A stretch of 64,000 nt of DNA, taken from the NCBI RefSeq assembly GCF_002270415.1, contig NZ_NNRI01000002.1, forward strand, positions 1 to 64,000. The letters are read 5' to 3'. The position numbers and the translations under genes are program-made. Of this stretch, positions 36,562 through 45,963 are shown piece after piece (within the stretch, counting starts at the first letter, position 1; each line of letters begins with the position of its first letter). A model generated the notes under the pieces. That model searched no databases, had not been told where the DNA came from, and worked only from the letters and a program-made list of their open reading frames with translations. This DNA is from Mesorhizobium sophorae (GTDB lineage: Bacteria > Pseudomonadota > Alphaproteobacteria > Rhizobiales > Rhizobiaceae).

Positions 36562-38871
36562 ATGTCCGTTCAGTCCGCGGCCGCAGATGTTGACGTCGAT
36601 CTCAGGCAGCTCTTCGCCAGTCTGGCGAGGAACTGGCTGCGCATCCTTGTCGTCGCACTGGTGGTGACCGGCGCGGCTTTCGCGCTCGCCTCGTTTGCCA
36701 CGCGTCACTACAAGGCACAGACCCAGGTAGAGATTGCGCCGCGTGAATCCGTTTATACGCGGCCGGCCAGCAACAACGACGCCGACAAGCCAATTCTCGA
36801 TGAACAGGGCGTCGCCACCCAGGTCCAGATCATTTCCTCCAACGAAATCCTCAAGCAGGTCGCGCAAAAGCTTGGTCTGGAGAAGCTGCCCGAGTTCGAC
36901 GAAGCACTCGACATGTCGCCGTTGAACCGCGCTCTGGTCCTCGTCGGCCTGAAGAGCGACCCGATGGAAATTCCGACGGAAGAGCGCGTCCTCAAGAAAA
37001 TGCATGAGAAGCTCAACGTCTATAGCGTCGAGAAGACCCGCATCATTGCCATTGAGTTCTCGTCGGAAGATCCCAAGCTCGCGGCCGCTGTACCAGATGC
37101 CATCGCCGCCGCCTATATCGCGGGGCAAGGGGCCGCCAAGCTCGAATCGAACAACGCCGCCGCTGATTTTCTGGCGCCGGAGATCGCCGACCTGCAGCAG
37201 AAGGTTAGGGATGCCGAGGCCAAGGTTGCCACCTACCGAGCGCAATCCGATCTTTTGATGGGTGGCAACAATTCGGTGCTTGCCACGCAGCAGCTTTCCG
37301 AACTGTCGAGCGAACTGATGCGTGTGCGCGCCAACCGCGCCTCGGCGGAAGCGACCGCCGACAGCGTGCGCAAGGCGTTGCAGGGCGGCGGCTCGCTCGA
37401 TGCCGTGCCTGAGGTCTTGTCTTCCGATCTGATCCAGCGCCTGCGCGAGCGGCAGGTCGAGCTCAGGGCCAACATCGCCGATCTTTCCACCACCTTGCTC
37501 GACAATCATCCGCGCATCCGGGCGTTGAAGTCTCAGCTTGCCGATCTCGACGGCCAGATCCGCAACGAGGCGCAAAAGCTGATGAAGGGTCTGATGACCC
37601 AGGCGCAGACCGCGCAGGCTCGTGAGAACCAACTCGTTGCCGACGTCAACACATTGAAGGCCGCATCGGCCCGCGCCGGCGAACAGCAGGTTGAGCTTGA
37701 CGCCTTGCAGCGTGATGCGGCCGCCAAGCGGCAGCAGCTCGAATCGTACCAGGCGAACTACCTCAGCGCGGCGTCGCGCAAGGATCGCAACTATCTGCCC
37801 GTCGATGCAAGGGTGGTTTCCCTGGCGCAGGTGCCGTCCGAGCCCTATTTCCCGAAGGTCCTGCCCATCGTCAGTGCCGCCTTCGTCGCATCGCTGCTGG
37901 TCATGGCCATCGTGAGGCTCCTGCGGGAGCTGTTTTCTGGCCGTGCGATGCGACCGGCGACCGGTTCCCGCTTCGAACGCATCGATGAGGTCGCGATGCC
38001 CCATGTGGCTCAGGCGCCTGACAGGATCGCGATGCCGGCTGTCCACCAGGAGCCCGCCGTCCTCCAGGACCCGGTCCTTCGCCAGGAGATGGGAGAAGGT
38101 CCGGCTGACACGAGGTCGGAGCCCTACACAGCCGCGATGCCCTATGCCACTGCAATGTCCGAGACCGACGCGCCTTATGCGCATGCGGCCGAGGCGCCTG
38201 ATATGGTCGCGATGACCGAAGCGGCGACAGCGCAGGAGACGGCTGCCGAGGCCGAACCGGTGCGTTCCACCCTGGGCGAGATCGACATTGAGAAGGCCGC
38301 CGAAAAGCTGATCGCCAGCGGTGCGGCGCGCGCCATATTCGTCTCGCCGGAGGGCGACGAGGCTGCCGCATCGGCGGTCCTAGTGGCACGCGAGGTCGCC
38401 GACGCCGGCCTGCGTGTCCTCTTGCTGGACCTTACCGCTTCGGGGGCTGCTTCGCGGCCGATGCTGGACAGCGGCCTTTTCCCCGGCATCACCAACCTGC
38501 TCGCTTCGGAAGCGCAGTTCAGTGACGTTATCCATGCCGATCTCTATTCGGACTGTCACGTCATTCCTGTCGGCACCGCCGATCCGGTCCGCGCCATGCG
38601 CGCCGCCGACCGGCTGCCGATCATCATGCAGTCGCTGACCACAGCCTATGATCTGGTGGTGGTCGAATGCGGACCGGCCGACGCGCAAGGCATCAGCCGC
38701 CTGGCCGGCGATGCCACCGAAGTGTTGCTGTCCATGCTGGAGCCGGACGATGAAGTGACGCAGGCCGCGGTCAAGCTGATCGAAAGCGGCTATCCCGACC
38801 TGACGCTGGTGACGCCGCTCGGCCACGAGCCGCCCGGCAATCCGGTGCCGGGACGGCGCTCGGCGGCCTGA
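36562..38871 (+). CDS. Wzc-like chain-length/kinase protein with degenerate kinase domain
   Basis: A 769-residue inner-membrane protein of the polysaccharide co-polymerase family. An N-terminal Wzz domain has a first membrane segment (about 32-52); coiled coils lie at about 190-390; the second membrane segment is at about 433-453. An unusual 130-residue linker follows, rich in Met, Pro, Ala and Glu. The C-terminal part (about 575-769) has the fold pattern of a bacterial tyrosine kinase (LRVLLLDL, YDLVVVECGPADAQG), but the Walker A sequence is replaced by VSPEGDEAAASAVL, without the GKT lysine, and the Tyr-rich C-terminal tail is missing. It thus appears to be a pseudokinase. It is divergent from the export lipoprotein operon. 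Confidence 0.87.
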   Translation: MSVQSAAADVDVDLRQLFASLARNWLRILVVALVVTGAAFALASFATRHYKAQTQVEIAPRESVYTRPASNNDADKPILDEQGVATQVQIISSNEILKQVAQKLGLEKLPEFDEALDMSPLNRALVLVGLKSDPMEIPTEERVLKKMHEKLNVYSVEKTRIIAIEFSSEDPKLAAAVPDAIAAAYIAGQGAAKLESNNAAADFLAPEIADLQQKVRDAEAKVATYRAQSDLLMGGNNSVLATQQLSELSSELMRVRANRASAEATADSVRKALQGGGSLDAVPEVLSSDLIQRLRERQVELRANIADLSTTLLDNHPRIRALKSQLADLDGQIRNEAQKLMKGLMTQAQTAQARENQLVADVNTLKAASARAGEQQVELDALQRDAAAKRQQLESYQANYLSAASRKDRNYLPVDARVVSLAQVPSEPYFPKVLPIVSAAFVASLLVMAIVRLLRELFSGRAMRPATGSRFERIDEVAMPHVAQAPDRIAMPAVHQEPAVLQDPVLRQEMGEGPADTRSEPYTAAMPYATAMSETDAPYAHAAEAPDMVAMTEAATAQETAAEAEPVRSTLGEIDIEKAAEKLIASGAARAIFVSPEGDEAAASAVLVAREVADAGLRVLLLDLTASGAASRPMLDSGLFPGITNLLASEAQFSDVIHADLYSDCHVIPVGTADPVRAMRAADRLPIIMQSLTTAYDLVVVECGPADAQGISRLAGDATEVLLSMLEPDDEVTQAAVKLIESGYPDLTLVTPLGHEPPGNPVPGRRSAA

Positions 38872-38906
38872 AGAGACGCAGATCCCAGGCGGACGCTCCG
38901 CCTGAT

Positions 38907-39743
38907 CTATCCCAATTCCAGGGTCGTCACGCCGAACAGGCGCTGCAGGCCGAGCGCCGGGGCAGGGCCCTTGTACATGCGGGTGGTCTTGAAGGTCGGC
39001 GCAAAGCCGGCAGCCTCCAGCGCCGCAATGAAGCCGGCCTTTTCGGCGGGAACGTCGATGTGCAGGTCAGCGCCCTCGCAGGCCCCCGCCAGTCCGTCCA
39101 GCAGCTGCAGCGCCGTGTCGTTGCTGTCGGCAAACAGCGGGCCGATCTTGAAGTCCGAGCGGCACGGTCGAGCCACGGCATAGCCGGTGGTGCCGCGCGG
39201 GCTGACCGCCGCCAACGCATGATGCGGCGCCTGCAGCCATCGCTGCAGGAAGGCTCGCCGGGGTGCCGGAAAACAATATGCGTCATAAGCGATGATGTCG
39301 GGCACGAGCTTGGCCGTCACCGTGTGCAACCCATCGGCCTTGACCGTCGAACCTGCCGCGCGGCCGCTATAGCGGATGGTCTCGTAGGCGGGTTCGAAGC
39401 CCTTGCGCCTGTAATTGGCGCGCTGCTCGGCGACACCATCGAGGCCGACGGTCCTGCCGGCAAGCCTGTCCATGCCGGCGTCCCACACCGCCTTGCCGTA
39501 GCCTTTGCCGCGCTTGTCCGGCCGGCAGATGTAGAGGCCGATGAAGCCGAATCCGCTTCCATAGGCCACTGCCGAGATTGCCGCGACCATTTCGTCGCCG
39601 GCAAAGGCGCCGATAAAGCCCGCGGGATCCGCAGCCTGGAACATCGCCGCGTCTTCAAGACCAGGGTTCCATCCTTCCGCCGCCGCCCAGTCGACGAGAA
39701 CCGCCAACTCATGCAGCGACAGCGTGCGGATGGTCGGCATCAT
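38907..39743 (-). CDS. GNAT N-acetyltransferase with two-domain layout
   Basis: A 278-residue cytosolic protein. The N-terminal GNAT domain (about 1-140) has the acetyl-CoA pyrophosphate-binding loop CRPDKRGKGYGKAVWDAGMDRL. The C-terminal region (about 150-278) follows the YitH/HolE-like second acetyltransferase domain, with PRRAFLQRWLQAPHH and GYAVARPCRSDFKIGPLFADS and a conserved FKTTRMYKG.. end. The substrate is unknown. I used the first ATG of the pair near 39743, which has GAGGA ahead; an in-frame GTG lies nine bases upstream. It is convergent with the Wzc-like gene and may not belong to the polysaccharide pathway. Confidence 0.83.
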   Translation of the reverse strand: MMPTIRTLSLHELAVLVDWAAAEGWNPGLEDAAMFQAADPAGFIGAFAGDEMVAAISAVAYGSGFGFIGLYICRPDKRGKGYGKAVWDAGMDRLAGRTVGLDGVAEQRANYRRKGFEPAYETIRYSGRAAGSTVKADGLHTVTAKLVPDIIAYDAYCFPAPRRAFLQRWLQAPHHALAAVSPRGTTGYAVARPCRSDFKIGPLFADSNDTALQLLDGLAGACEGADLHIDVPAEKAGFIAALEAAGFAPTFKTTRMYKGPAPALGLQRLFGVTTLELG

Positions 39744-39844
39744 CGTCCTCACTCCGTGGCGACAACTTAAGGCTTTGACGACATCGAGGCCGATCTCGAT
39801 CTCTGAGTCAAACCTGCCCTTAGAGAAGCCCGGAATTTCCGAAA

Positions 39845-41074
39845 CTAGCTCTCATTCTCGCCGGTCGTGGGCGCTGCTTGTCCGGCAGTCTTGCGGCGCA
39901 GCATCTTGGTCAGCTTCCAGATCGTCGGGCTGTTCTTGATGAAGGCTTTGAACCTTGCGCCTTGCCGGAGCGTCACCGCCAGCGCGCGGCCCTTCAGCGT
40001 CAAGGGAACCAGCACCTCGAAATGCTGGGTTTCGATATCGCACCATAGCCGCTTGTAGGGCTCGTCGCCGACAGAGAAGTCATAGACGGCAAAACCGGTC
40101 TCGCAGGCTTCCTGGATGTTGTCGAAGAACAGGAAGTCGCCGGGACTGGTGTTGCCGAGATCGTCCTCGGCGATCGCTCCGAACTCGCAGATCAGGCGCT
40201 TACCCGAGCGGCTTGATCCGGTGACGGCGCGGAGCTTGCCGGCCACCTCGAGCCCGTGCAGCAGGAAGGAGGGCTTGTCCTCGGCAAGCGCGTTCGTGAA
40301 CAGCGATCGGAAGAAGGCGCGCACCTGCTCGTCGCCAAAGACGTTGGAGATGCCCATCTTGCGGAAGCGGAATTCCTTCATCTCGAAAAAGGCATCGAGC
40401 AGCCTGTCCACCTCGTCCGCCGTGCGCGCCTTGATGCGCCGGTGGGCGCCGACGGCTTCGAACTTGCGCATCTGCGAGCGGTGCTTCTTGCGCTTGCGCT
40501 TGCCGCTGGCGCGCAACAGCAGCGCATCGAAGCCACCGCCGAGATCGACGGCCAGCGACAAGTTTGGGCTGGCAAAATGGTCAAGCAAGGCGAGTGGATT
40601 GGTGACACCGTCGAGATCGGGCAGCAACCGCTCGAGCGCGACGAGATCGATGTCCGGGCGTGCCTTGGCGATGGTCGCCAACAGCGATCGAATGGCCGGG
40701 ATATCCGCCCTGGCCAGCCATTGCGGATCGGCGGCGACAAAGTTGCCGTTGGCGTGGCGGTCGCCCATGAAGCGGGCGACGCGGTACGGACCTTTCGCGG
40801 TGACCTCAAGGGCCAGCGAAAAAACCGGCCGGCCTTCGGCGCTGAGCGTCGCTATGAGCAGATCCGGTCCGACCTGCTCGGCCCAGTTCAGTATCCAGCC
40901 GGCACTCTGCGCCGGCGCAAACAGGGCCGAGCGGCAGAACCCGGCATAGGCCGCGAGCCCTTCCGCGGATGTCACGGAAATCGACAGGCCGGCCTGGTCT
41001 CCCGGCAAGGCTCGCGGCGACGCCTCGGTTGCAGCGAGCCGATTGCCGTCAAATGACGCTGTTGCGTCAACCAT
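39845..41074 (-). CDS. GNAT acetyltransferase, CelD/BioF2-like
   Basis: A 409-residue cytosolic protein of the GNAT_6/CelD type found in polysaccharide loci. The core of the acetyltransferase fold spans about residues 190-360, with SGKRKRKKHRSQMRKFEAVGAHR typical of these proteins' basic segment, and SPGDFLFFDNIQEACETGFAVYDFSVGDEPYKRLWCD at the end, which matches the CelD family closely. Such proteins are thought to acetylate exopolysaccharide sugars. It is transcribed on the minus strand, 91 bases from the divergent polysaccharide deacetylase gene, which supports a role in surface polysaccharide. Confidence 0.85.
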   Translation of the reverse strand: MVDATASFDGNRLAATEASPRALPGDQAGLSISVTSAEGLAAYAGFCRSALFAPAQSAGWILNWAEQVGPDLLIATLSAEGRPVFSLALEVTAKGPYRVARFMGDRHANGNFVAADPQWLARADIPAIRSLLATIAKARPDIDLVALERLLPDLDGVTNPLALLDHFASPNLSLAVDLGGGFDALLLRASGKRKRKKHRSQMRKFEAVGAHRRIKARTADEVDRLLDAFFEMKEFRFRKMGISNVFGDEQVRAFFRSLFTNALAEDKPSFLLHGLEVAGKLRAVTGSSRSGKRLICEFGAIAEDDLGNTSPGDFLFFDNIQEACETGFAVYDFSVGDEPYKRLWCDIETQHFEVLVPLTLKGRALAVTLRQGARFKAFIKNSPTIWKLTKMLRRKTAGQAAPTTGENES

Positions 41075-41165
41075 ACCTCAATCCTTAGGGCGTACTGATG
41101 GCGATTTGGGGAGCCGCATAGGCGCATTCCGTGCTTGGTTTAGCCTAGGCGCAAAAGGTGAATGA

Positions 41166-42224
41166 ATGATCGACGGGGGCGAGGCAATCCGGAAACTGGC
41201 GCTGAACGTCGCCCGTTATTCCGGTCTTGCACCGCTGGCCAAGCCGTTCATCGGCGGCATTGGCGCCATACTTATGCTGCACCGCGTGACCGCGACGCCC
41301 GAAAAGCCCGACAGCGTCAACCGTCATCTTAACATCGCGCCTGGCTTCCTCGATGCTGTGATCGCCGACATGAAGGCGAGCGACTATGCCTTTGTTTCGA
41401 TGGACGAAGCGGTCGAGCGCATCAAGGCGGGCGGCAAGGGTGGCGAGTTCGCAACCATCACCGCCGATGACGCCTATCGCGACAACATGACGGAGGCGCT
41501 GCCGGTGCTGGAGAAGCACGGCGCGCCGATGACCATCTATGTCGCGCCCGGGCTGATCAACGGCACCGCCGATTTGTGGTGGGATGTGGTTGAGGACATC
41601 GTCAACGTGCGCGACAGCCTCACCCTGACGCGGCCGAATGGCCCGCTGGTGATCGACTGCTCGACCCCGGCGAAGAAGTTACAGGCCAACATACGCCTTC
41701 ATGTCTATCTCACCTCCGAAGTCCGCGAGGAGGACCTGCAAGCCGTGCTGCGTGACCTGGCTCGCTCGAATGGCGTCGACGCCGACGGCCCGCGCCTGCG
41801 GACACTGATGAACTGGGACGAAATCCGCAGCATCGCCGCGCATCCGCTGGTGGCCATTGGCGCCCATACCATCAACCACAGCAATCTGAAGCGGCTTTCC
41901 GAAACCGATGCGCGGCACGAGATCGGCGCCGTGGGTGACATGCTGCAGGCCGAACTGGGCGAAAGGCCCAGCCATTTCGCCTATCCCTATGGCTATGCCA
42001 GGGCAGTGGGTTGCCGCGAAGTGGGCTTTGCCCGTGACGCCGGCTATGCCTCTGCCGTGACCACGCGCCATGGCGTGCTGCGCGCCGAACATGCCGGGTT
42101 CCTGCATGCCTTGCCGCGCATTTCAGTCAACGGCCGCTACCAGAGCCTCGCTCATATCCGCACCATGCTGTCGGGCGTGACCACGCCGCTCGCCAACGCC
42201 GGCAAGATGCTCGTCACGATCTGA
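41166..42224 (+). CDS. Polysaccharide deacetylase family protein
   Basis: A 352-residue protein of carbohydrate esterase family 4. The NodB-like fold has the metal site in FATITADDAYRDNM, where the usual Asp-Asp pair is present, and AIGAHTINHSNLKRL, which supplies the two metal-binding histidines. The later FAYPYGYAR carries the conserved substrate residue region. No signal peptide is evident, so it may act on lipid-linked or intracellular intermediates. It sits at the edge of the exopolysaccharide locus and probably modifies the product together with the neighbouring acetyltransferase. Confidence 0.87.
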   Translation: MIDGGEAIRKLALNVARYSGLAPLAKPFIGGIGAILMLHRVTATPEKPDSVNRHLNIAPGFLDAVIADMKASDYAFVSMDEAVERIKAGGKGGEFATITADDAYRDNMTEALPVLEKHGAPMTIYVAPGLINGTADLWWDVVEDIVNVRDSLTLTRPNGPLVIDCSTPAKKLQANIRLHVYLTSEVREEDLQAVLRDLARSNGVDADGPRLRTLMNWDEIRSIAAHPLVAIGAHTINHSNLKRLSETDARHEIGAVGDMLQAELGERPSHFAYPYGYARAVGCREVGFARDAGYASAVTTRHGVLRAEHAGFLHALPRISVNGRYQSLAHIRTMLSGVTTPLANAGKMLVTI

Positions 42225-42247
42225 CTGCGCCGGGGCCGGGTTCCGGT

Positions 42248-42463
42248 TCAGCGCTTCGCCTTCGGCTCCAGCATCAGCCACTTGATGATGCCCATCGCCG
42301 GCAGCACCCACAGCAGGCCGCTGAGCAGGAAGAACAGGAAATGCACCCACGGGCTCGACTCCGAGAGCCGGGCGACCGCGAAGATCGATGCGACCAGCGC
42401 GTAGACGATGACCAGCGCCACCAGCAGGAACGCTCCGATCAGCTTTTTCAGGCGCACGGGCAT
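42248..42463 (-). CDS. DUF2842 family small membrane protein
   Basis: A 71-residue protein with two hydrophobic segments (ALVIVYALVASIFAVARL and FLFFLLSGLLWVLPAMGII) flanked by basic residues (MPVRLKKL..., EPKAKR). This layout matches the alphaproteobacterial DUF2842 proteins, which are often next to heme A synthase genes. Function is unknown. The ATG at 42463 has AGGAGG ahead of it. It is divergent from ctaA. Confidence 0.8.
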   Translation of the reverse strand: MPVRLKKLIGAFLLVALVIVYALVASIFAVARLSESSPWVHFLFFLLSGLLWVLPAMGIIKWLMLEPKAKR

Positions 42464-42648
42464 GTTGGCCTCCTGGTCTAGGCCGCCGGGACCTCGCAGG
42501 TCCGGCAAGCTCATCGCTTCGCATAGGCCTTGACGCGACCCTGTGCAACCGGTGAGACGCGGCGCGACGGCGTGCCGCGCCGTCTGGTCTTGCCAGCAAG
42601 GGTGCGATGGTCCACCAATCCGCCAAACCAATCTGCCGGGACAAGACC

Positions 42649-43740
42649 ATGGCTGCCATATCAGCTGCCGCGCCCTTCGTGGCCCGCGACCGCGACCTGT
42701 ATAATCGGGCGCTGCTGCGCGGCTGGCTCTATGTCGTGGTGCTGGTGCTGTTTGCGCTGGTGCTGGTCGGCGGCGCCACCAGGCTCACCGGTGCCGGCCT
42801 GTCGATCACGGAGTGGAAGCCGATCCATGGCGTGATACCGCCGCTCAACGACGCCGAGTGGCAGGAGGAATTCCAGCTCTACCAGCAGATCCCGCAATAT
42901 GCCGAGCTCAACAAGGGCATGAGCATCGAGGCGTTCAAGTCGATCTTCTGGTGGGAATGGGCGCACCGCATCCTGGCGCGCAGCGTCGGCCTGGTGTTTG
43001 CCTTGCCGCTGTTGTTCTTCTGGGCGACGCGCCGCATCGAGCGCGGCCTGGGGCCAAAATTGGTGGGCATCCTTTTGCTCGGCGGCCTGCAGGGCGCCAT
43101 CGGCTGGTGGATGGTGGCCTCAGGGCTGGTCGACCGGGTTTCGGTCAGCCAGTACCGGCTGGCAACCCATCTGACGCTGGCGGCGCTGATCTTCACCGCC
43201 ACCATGGTCGTTGCGCGTGGGCTGGCGCCGCATTCCGAACCCGCCGCCGACCGCTCGACGCAGAGGCTGGCCGGTTTCATCGTGTTTCTGGCGTTGATCC
43301 AGATCTATCTCGGCGGCCTGGTCGCCGGGCTCGACGCAGGCCTGAGCTACAACACCTGGCCGTTGATGGACGGCAAGCTCATCCCGGGTGATTTGCTGAT
43401 CCTGGAGCCGGCGTGGCGCAATTTCTTCGAAAGCCCCAAGACGGTGCAGTTCGTCCACCGGCTCGGCGCCTATACGGTGTTCGTCGTGGCCTTCTGGCAC
43501 ATGATCGCCACGCGTCGGCGCCTCCCTGGAACAACGCACGCCCGCCGCGCCACGCTGCTGTTTGCGCTGGTTTTGGTGCAGGCTTCGATCGGCATCGGCA
43601 CGCTGCTGATGCATGTGCCGCTGCATATGGCACTGACCCATCAGGGGTTTGCGCTCATCGTGCTGGGCTTTGCCGCCGCGCATTGGCGCGGCACCAAGGG
43701 TGCCTATCCCTTGCCGCACGAAATCGCGCTCAGGAGCTGA
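42649..43740 (+). CDS. ctaA: Heme A synthase (COX15/CtaA)
   Basis: A 363-residue inner-membrane enzyme that oxidises heme O to heme A for cytochrome c oxidase. It has eight membrane segments and the family motifs [43 protein letters not shown] (heme-ligating His), [35 protein letters not shown] and [13 protein letters not shown]. Four conserved histidines are all present. An in-frame ATG at 42607 (after CAAGGG) would add 14 residues and is a real alternative; the shorter start matches the usual N-terminus. It stands beside the DUF2842 gene, a common pairing. Confidence 0.92.
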   Translation: MAAISAAAPFVARDRDLYNRALLRGWLYVVVLVLFALVLVGGATRLTGAGLSITEWKPIHGVIPPLNDAEWQEEFQLYQQIPQYAELNKGMSIEAFKSIFWWEWAHRILARSVGLVFALPLLFFWATRRIERGLGPKLVGILLLGGLQGAIGWWMVASGLVDRVSVSQYRLATHLTLAALIFTATMVVARGLAPHSEPAADRSTQRLAGFIVFLALIQIYLGGLVAGLDAGLSYNTWPLMDGKLIPGDLLILEPAWRNFFESPKTVQFVHRLGAYTVFVVAFWHMIATRRRLPGTTHARRATLLFALVLVQASIGIGTLLMHVPLHMALTHQGFALIVLGFAAAHWRGTKGAYPLPHEIALRS

Positions 43741-43759
43741 TCCCGAGCCGATCGGCCGG

Positions 43760-44083
43760 TCACATCCAGAATTCGTTTGACGCTGTCGTCTTCTCGCCGT
43801 CGAATTCCGCCTGGCGCAAGGCGGCGCCGGATGGCGTTGACTGGCTCTGAGCGGCCTTGGCCGCCTTGTCGGCGTCGGCGGCCCTGAGCGCATCAAGTTT
43901 GGCCTGGGCGACAGCGATATCCTGCTGCACCTGGGCGGCCTGGACCTGGTCCTTGATCGCCTTGGCCTGGTCTTCCAGATCCTGGATCTGCTTTTCGAGC
44001 GCGGCTTCCTGGGCTGCATTGCTCGATGAACTGGACGAAGCATACTGGGTTGCCTGGGAGGAACCCGAAATCGCGCTGACCAT
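43760..44083 (-). CDS. Coiled-coil protein, hypothetical
   Basis: A 107-residue soluble protein. After a Ser-rich start (SAISGSSQATQYASSSSSS) comes a continuous coiled-coil-like helix (ALEKQIQDLEDQAKAIKDQVQAAQVQQDIAVAQAKLDAL). Similarity in style to FlxA-like flagellar-associated proteins is possible but not proved. The ATG at 44083 has AGGGAAT ahead. No partner gene is evident; it is convergent with ctaA by 19 bases. Confidence 0.7.
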   Translation of the reverse strand: MVSAISGSSQATQYASSSSSSNAAQEAALEKQIQDLEDQAKAIKDQVQAAQVQQDIAVAQAKLDALRAADADKAAKAAQSQSTPSGAALRQAEFDGEKTTASNEFWM

Positions 44084-44165
44084 GACAATTCCCTGATGGA
44101 GCCACGCAATGTGAGTAGCCCATCATGGTGAACAAGCCCTTACCGTCGCCGTTTGACCGGCTGGA

Positions 44166-45006
44166 TCAGAAGCTTGGCCGCACCGCCCGGATCGCCTCGG
44201 CGATCGACAATTCGCGGTTCTCCTCGACCGCGTTGTCTGGCCGAGGTCTTCGCCAAAACGCTGGGCCAGGCTCCGCGCGCCATTCTTGATCATGCCATCG
44301 CCTATGGTTGCCTGTCGGCATCCTGGCATCACGAAGACGTATCCGCGATCCGCTCCGGATCGAGGCAAAGATCGTCCCGGTCGAGCGGGTTGTAGAACAT
44401 GTTCGCGGCGTCGAAGCCGGGATCGCCAAGCACACCCTTCGGGTCGATCGCCAACCAGCCGCGCGACCCGTGCAGGATGTTGTCGTGATGCAGGTCGCCA
44501 TGCAGAGGCATGATATCGTGCGGATCGGCCAGCAACCGATCGGCGATTGCCGCGGCCTCGACATAGAGACTGTCATGGCCGGCGTTGCGGTCGCTCGCGG
44601 CTTTCCTGAACAGGCTGGCAAACCGCTCCCTGAGCGGCTGCAACTCGGGCGGGAAGGGGTCTTTCCCAGGCGAAAACAGTTTCGCCATCACTTCGGCCGC
44701 GATTTCAGTGGCGGCGTTGTCGCCCTCTTTGTCGAGAACCTGCTGCAGCAGGGTTTCACCGGCATATTCGAGCAGCATGCTGTGGCCGTGGCGGCCAAGC
44801 AGGCGGACCGCGCCGTCGCCGCGCCGCCAGGCGAGATAATGCTCGCCGCGCAATTCGTCCGCGACGTCGTCGAAAGGCTTGAGCGCCTTGACGATCGCCG
44901 GCGAACCATCCTCGTGCCGCACCTTCCAGATGCGGCTCGAAAAGGTTTCGGCAATAAGTTCGGGCGCGCTGACCTTCCAGCGCGTCGGAAAGACAGGTGC
45001 GTCCAT
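44166..45006 (-). pseudogene. Aminoglycoside phosphotransferase-like gene broken by an inversion
   Basis: The first 220 codons read as an APH(6)/hydroxyurea-kinase-type phosphotransferase: IVKALKPFDDVADELRGE, the catalytic loop MPLHGDLHHDNIL and GWLAIDPKGVLGDPGFDAANMF. The frame then stops at 44329. The expected C-terminal continuation is present on the opposite strand: bases 44235-44338 read forwards give LAEVFAKTLGQAPRAILDH and AYGCLSASWHHED, and the final part (NAVEENRELSIAEAIRAVRP) resumes on the minus strand to a stop at 44166. So about 104 bp, bounded by GTCT and AGAC, has been flipped. The truncated product retains the catalytic site but loses its C-terminal helices. The start overlaps the argC stop (TGATG). 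Confidence 0.86.
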
Positions 45007-45932
45007 CAGAGGCCGAGCATCAAGTCCATGTTCTGCACGGCGGCACCCGAGGCCCCCTTGCCGAGATTGTCATAGACCGCCAGCAGCAGAGCCTGTGCCC
45101 GTTTGTCGTTGGCGAAGACGTAGACCTTCATCCGGTTGGTGCCGTTGTAGATCTCCGGATCGATCTCCGGCATGCGCTCCAGATGCGCATAGGGCGCCAC
45201 CTCGACCACACCGCCCTCGATGGCGGCGAAATGGTCGGCAATCGCCGCATGAAGCTCCGCACCCGTCGGCACATGGTCGAGACCACCGAGTTGCAGGGGC
45301 ACCACCGTAATCATGCCTTGTGCGAAATTGCCCACCGCCGGCTGCATGATCGGATCATGCGACAGCCTGGCATAGGCCCTGAGTTCAGGCACGTGCTTGT
45401 GCTGCAAGGTGAGGCCATAGGGCAGGAACTCCGAGGCGTTCTCGCCCTTGGCGACATAGTCCTCGATCATCGGCCGTCCGCCGCCCGAATAGCCGGAAAT
45501 GCCATTGACCGTGATCGGGAAGTCCGCCGGCAGCAGGCCGGCGGTGACCAGCGGCCGCAGCGTCGCGATCGGTCCCTGCGGCCAGCAGCCGGGGTTGGCG
45601 ACGCGTTTTGCCGAGGCGATCGTCTTTGCCTGTTCCTTGTCCATCTCGGCGAAACCATAAGCCCAGCCTTCGGCGACGCGATGCGCGGTCGAGGCGTCGA
45701 TGACCTTGGTGGTGTCGTTGGCGATCAGCGAGACGCTTTCCTTCGCCGCGTCATCGGGGAGGCACAGGATGGCGACATCGGCGGCATTGAGGAACTCGGC
45801 GCGCGCCGCCGTTTCCTTGCGGCGCTCGGCAGGAACGGAGATGATTTCCAGGTCACCGCGCTCGGCAAGCAGCGCCCTGATCTGCAGGCCGGTGGTGCCG
45901 TGCTCGCCGTCGATGAAGATTTTCGGTTTCAT
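45006..45932 (-). CDS. argC: N-acetyl-gamma-glutamyl-phosphate reductase, type 2
   Basis: A 308-residue NADP-dependent reductase in arginine synthesis, converting N-acetylglutamyl phosphate to the semialdehyde. It begins PKIFIDGEHGTTGLQI, the short-form (type 2) nucleotide-binding start, and has the active-site cysteine in ANPGCWPQGPIATL, then NGISGYSGGGRPMIEDY. The length is that of the short argC form found in alphaproteobacteria. The ATG at 45932 is used; another possible start lies 12 bases upstream. Its stop overlaps the start of the broken phosphotransferase gene in TGATG, indicating that the two were co-translated. It is 31 bases after speB. Confidence 0.94.
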   Translation of the reverse strand: MKPKIFIDGEHGTTGLQIRALLAERGDLEIISVPAERRKETAARAEFLNAADVAILCLPDDAAKESVSLIANDTTKVIDASTAHRVAEGWAYGFAEMDKEQAKTIASAKRVANPGCWPQGPIATLRPLVTAGLLPADFPITVNGISGYSGGGRPMIEDYVAKGENASEFLPYGLTLQHKHVPELRAYARLSHDPIMQPAVGNFAQGMITVVPLQLGGLDHVPTGAELHAAIADHFAAIEGGVVEVAPYAHLERMPEIDPEIYNGTNRMKVYVFANDKRAQALLLAVYDNLGKGASGAAVQNMDLMLGL

Positions 45933-45963
45933 TTGCCTGATCAAATTCCCTGATATCTCAAGA

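Noticed and set aside
36511..38184. A 557-codon minus-strand frame opposite the Wzc-like gene
   Set aside because: It runs through the divergent control region and lacks a start site; the plus-strand protein is clearly real.
44153..44395. A separate plus-strand gene at 44153-44395
   Set aside because: Its AYGCLSASWHHED and VFAKTLGQAPR parts are better explained as the inverted C-terminus of the minus-strand phosphotransferase.
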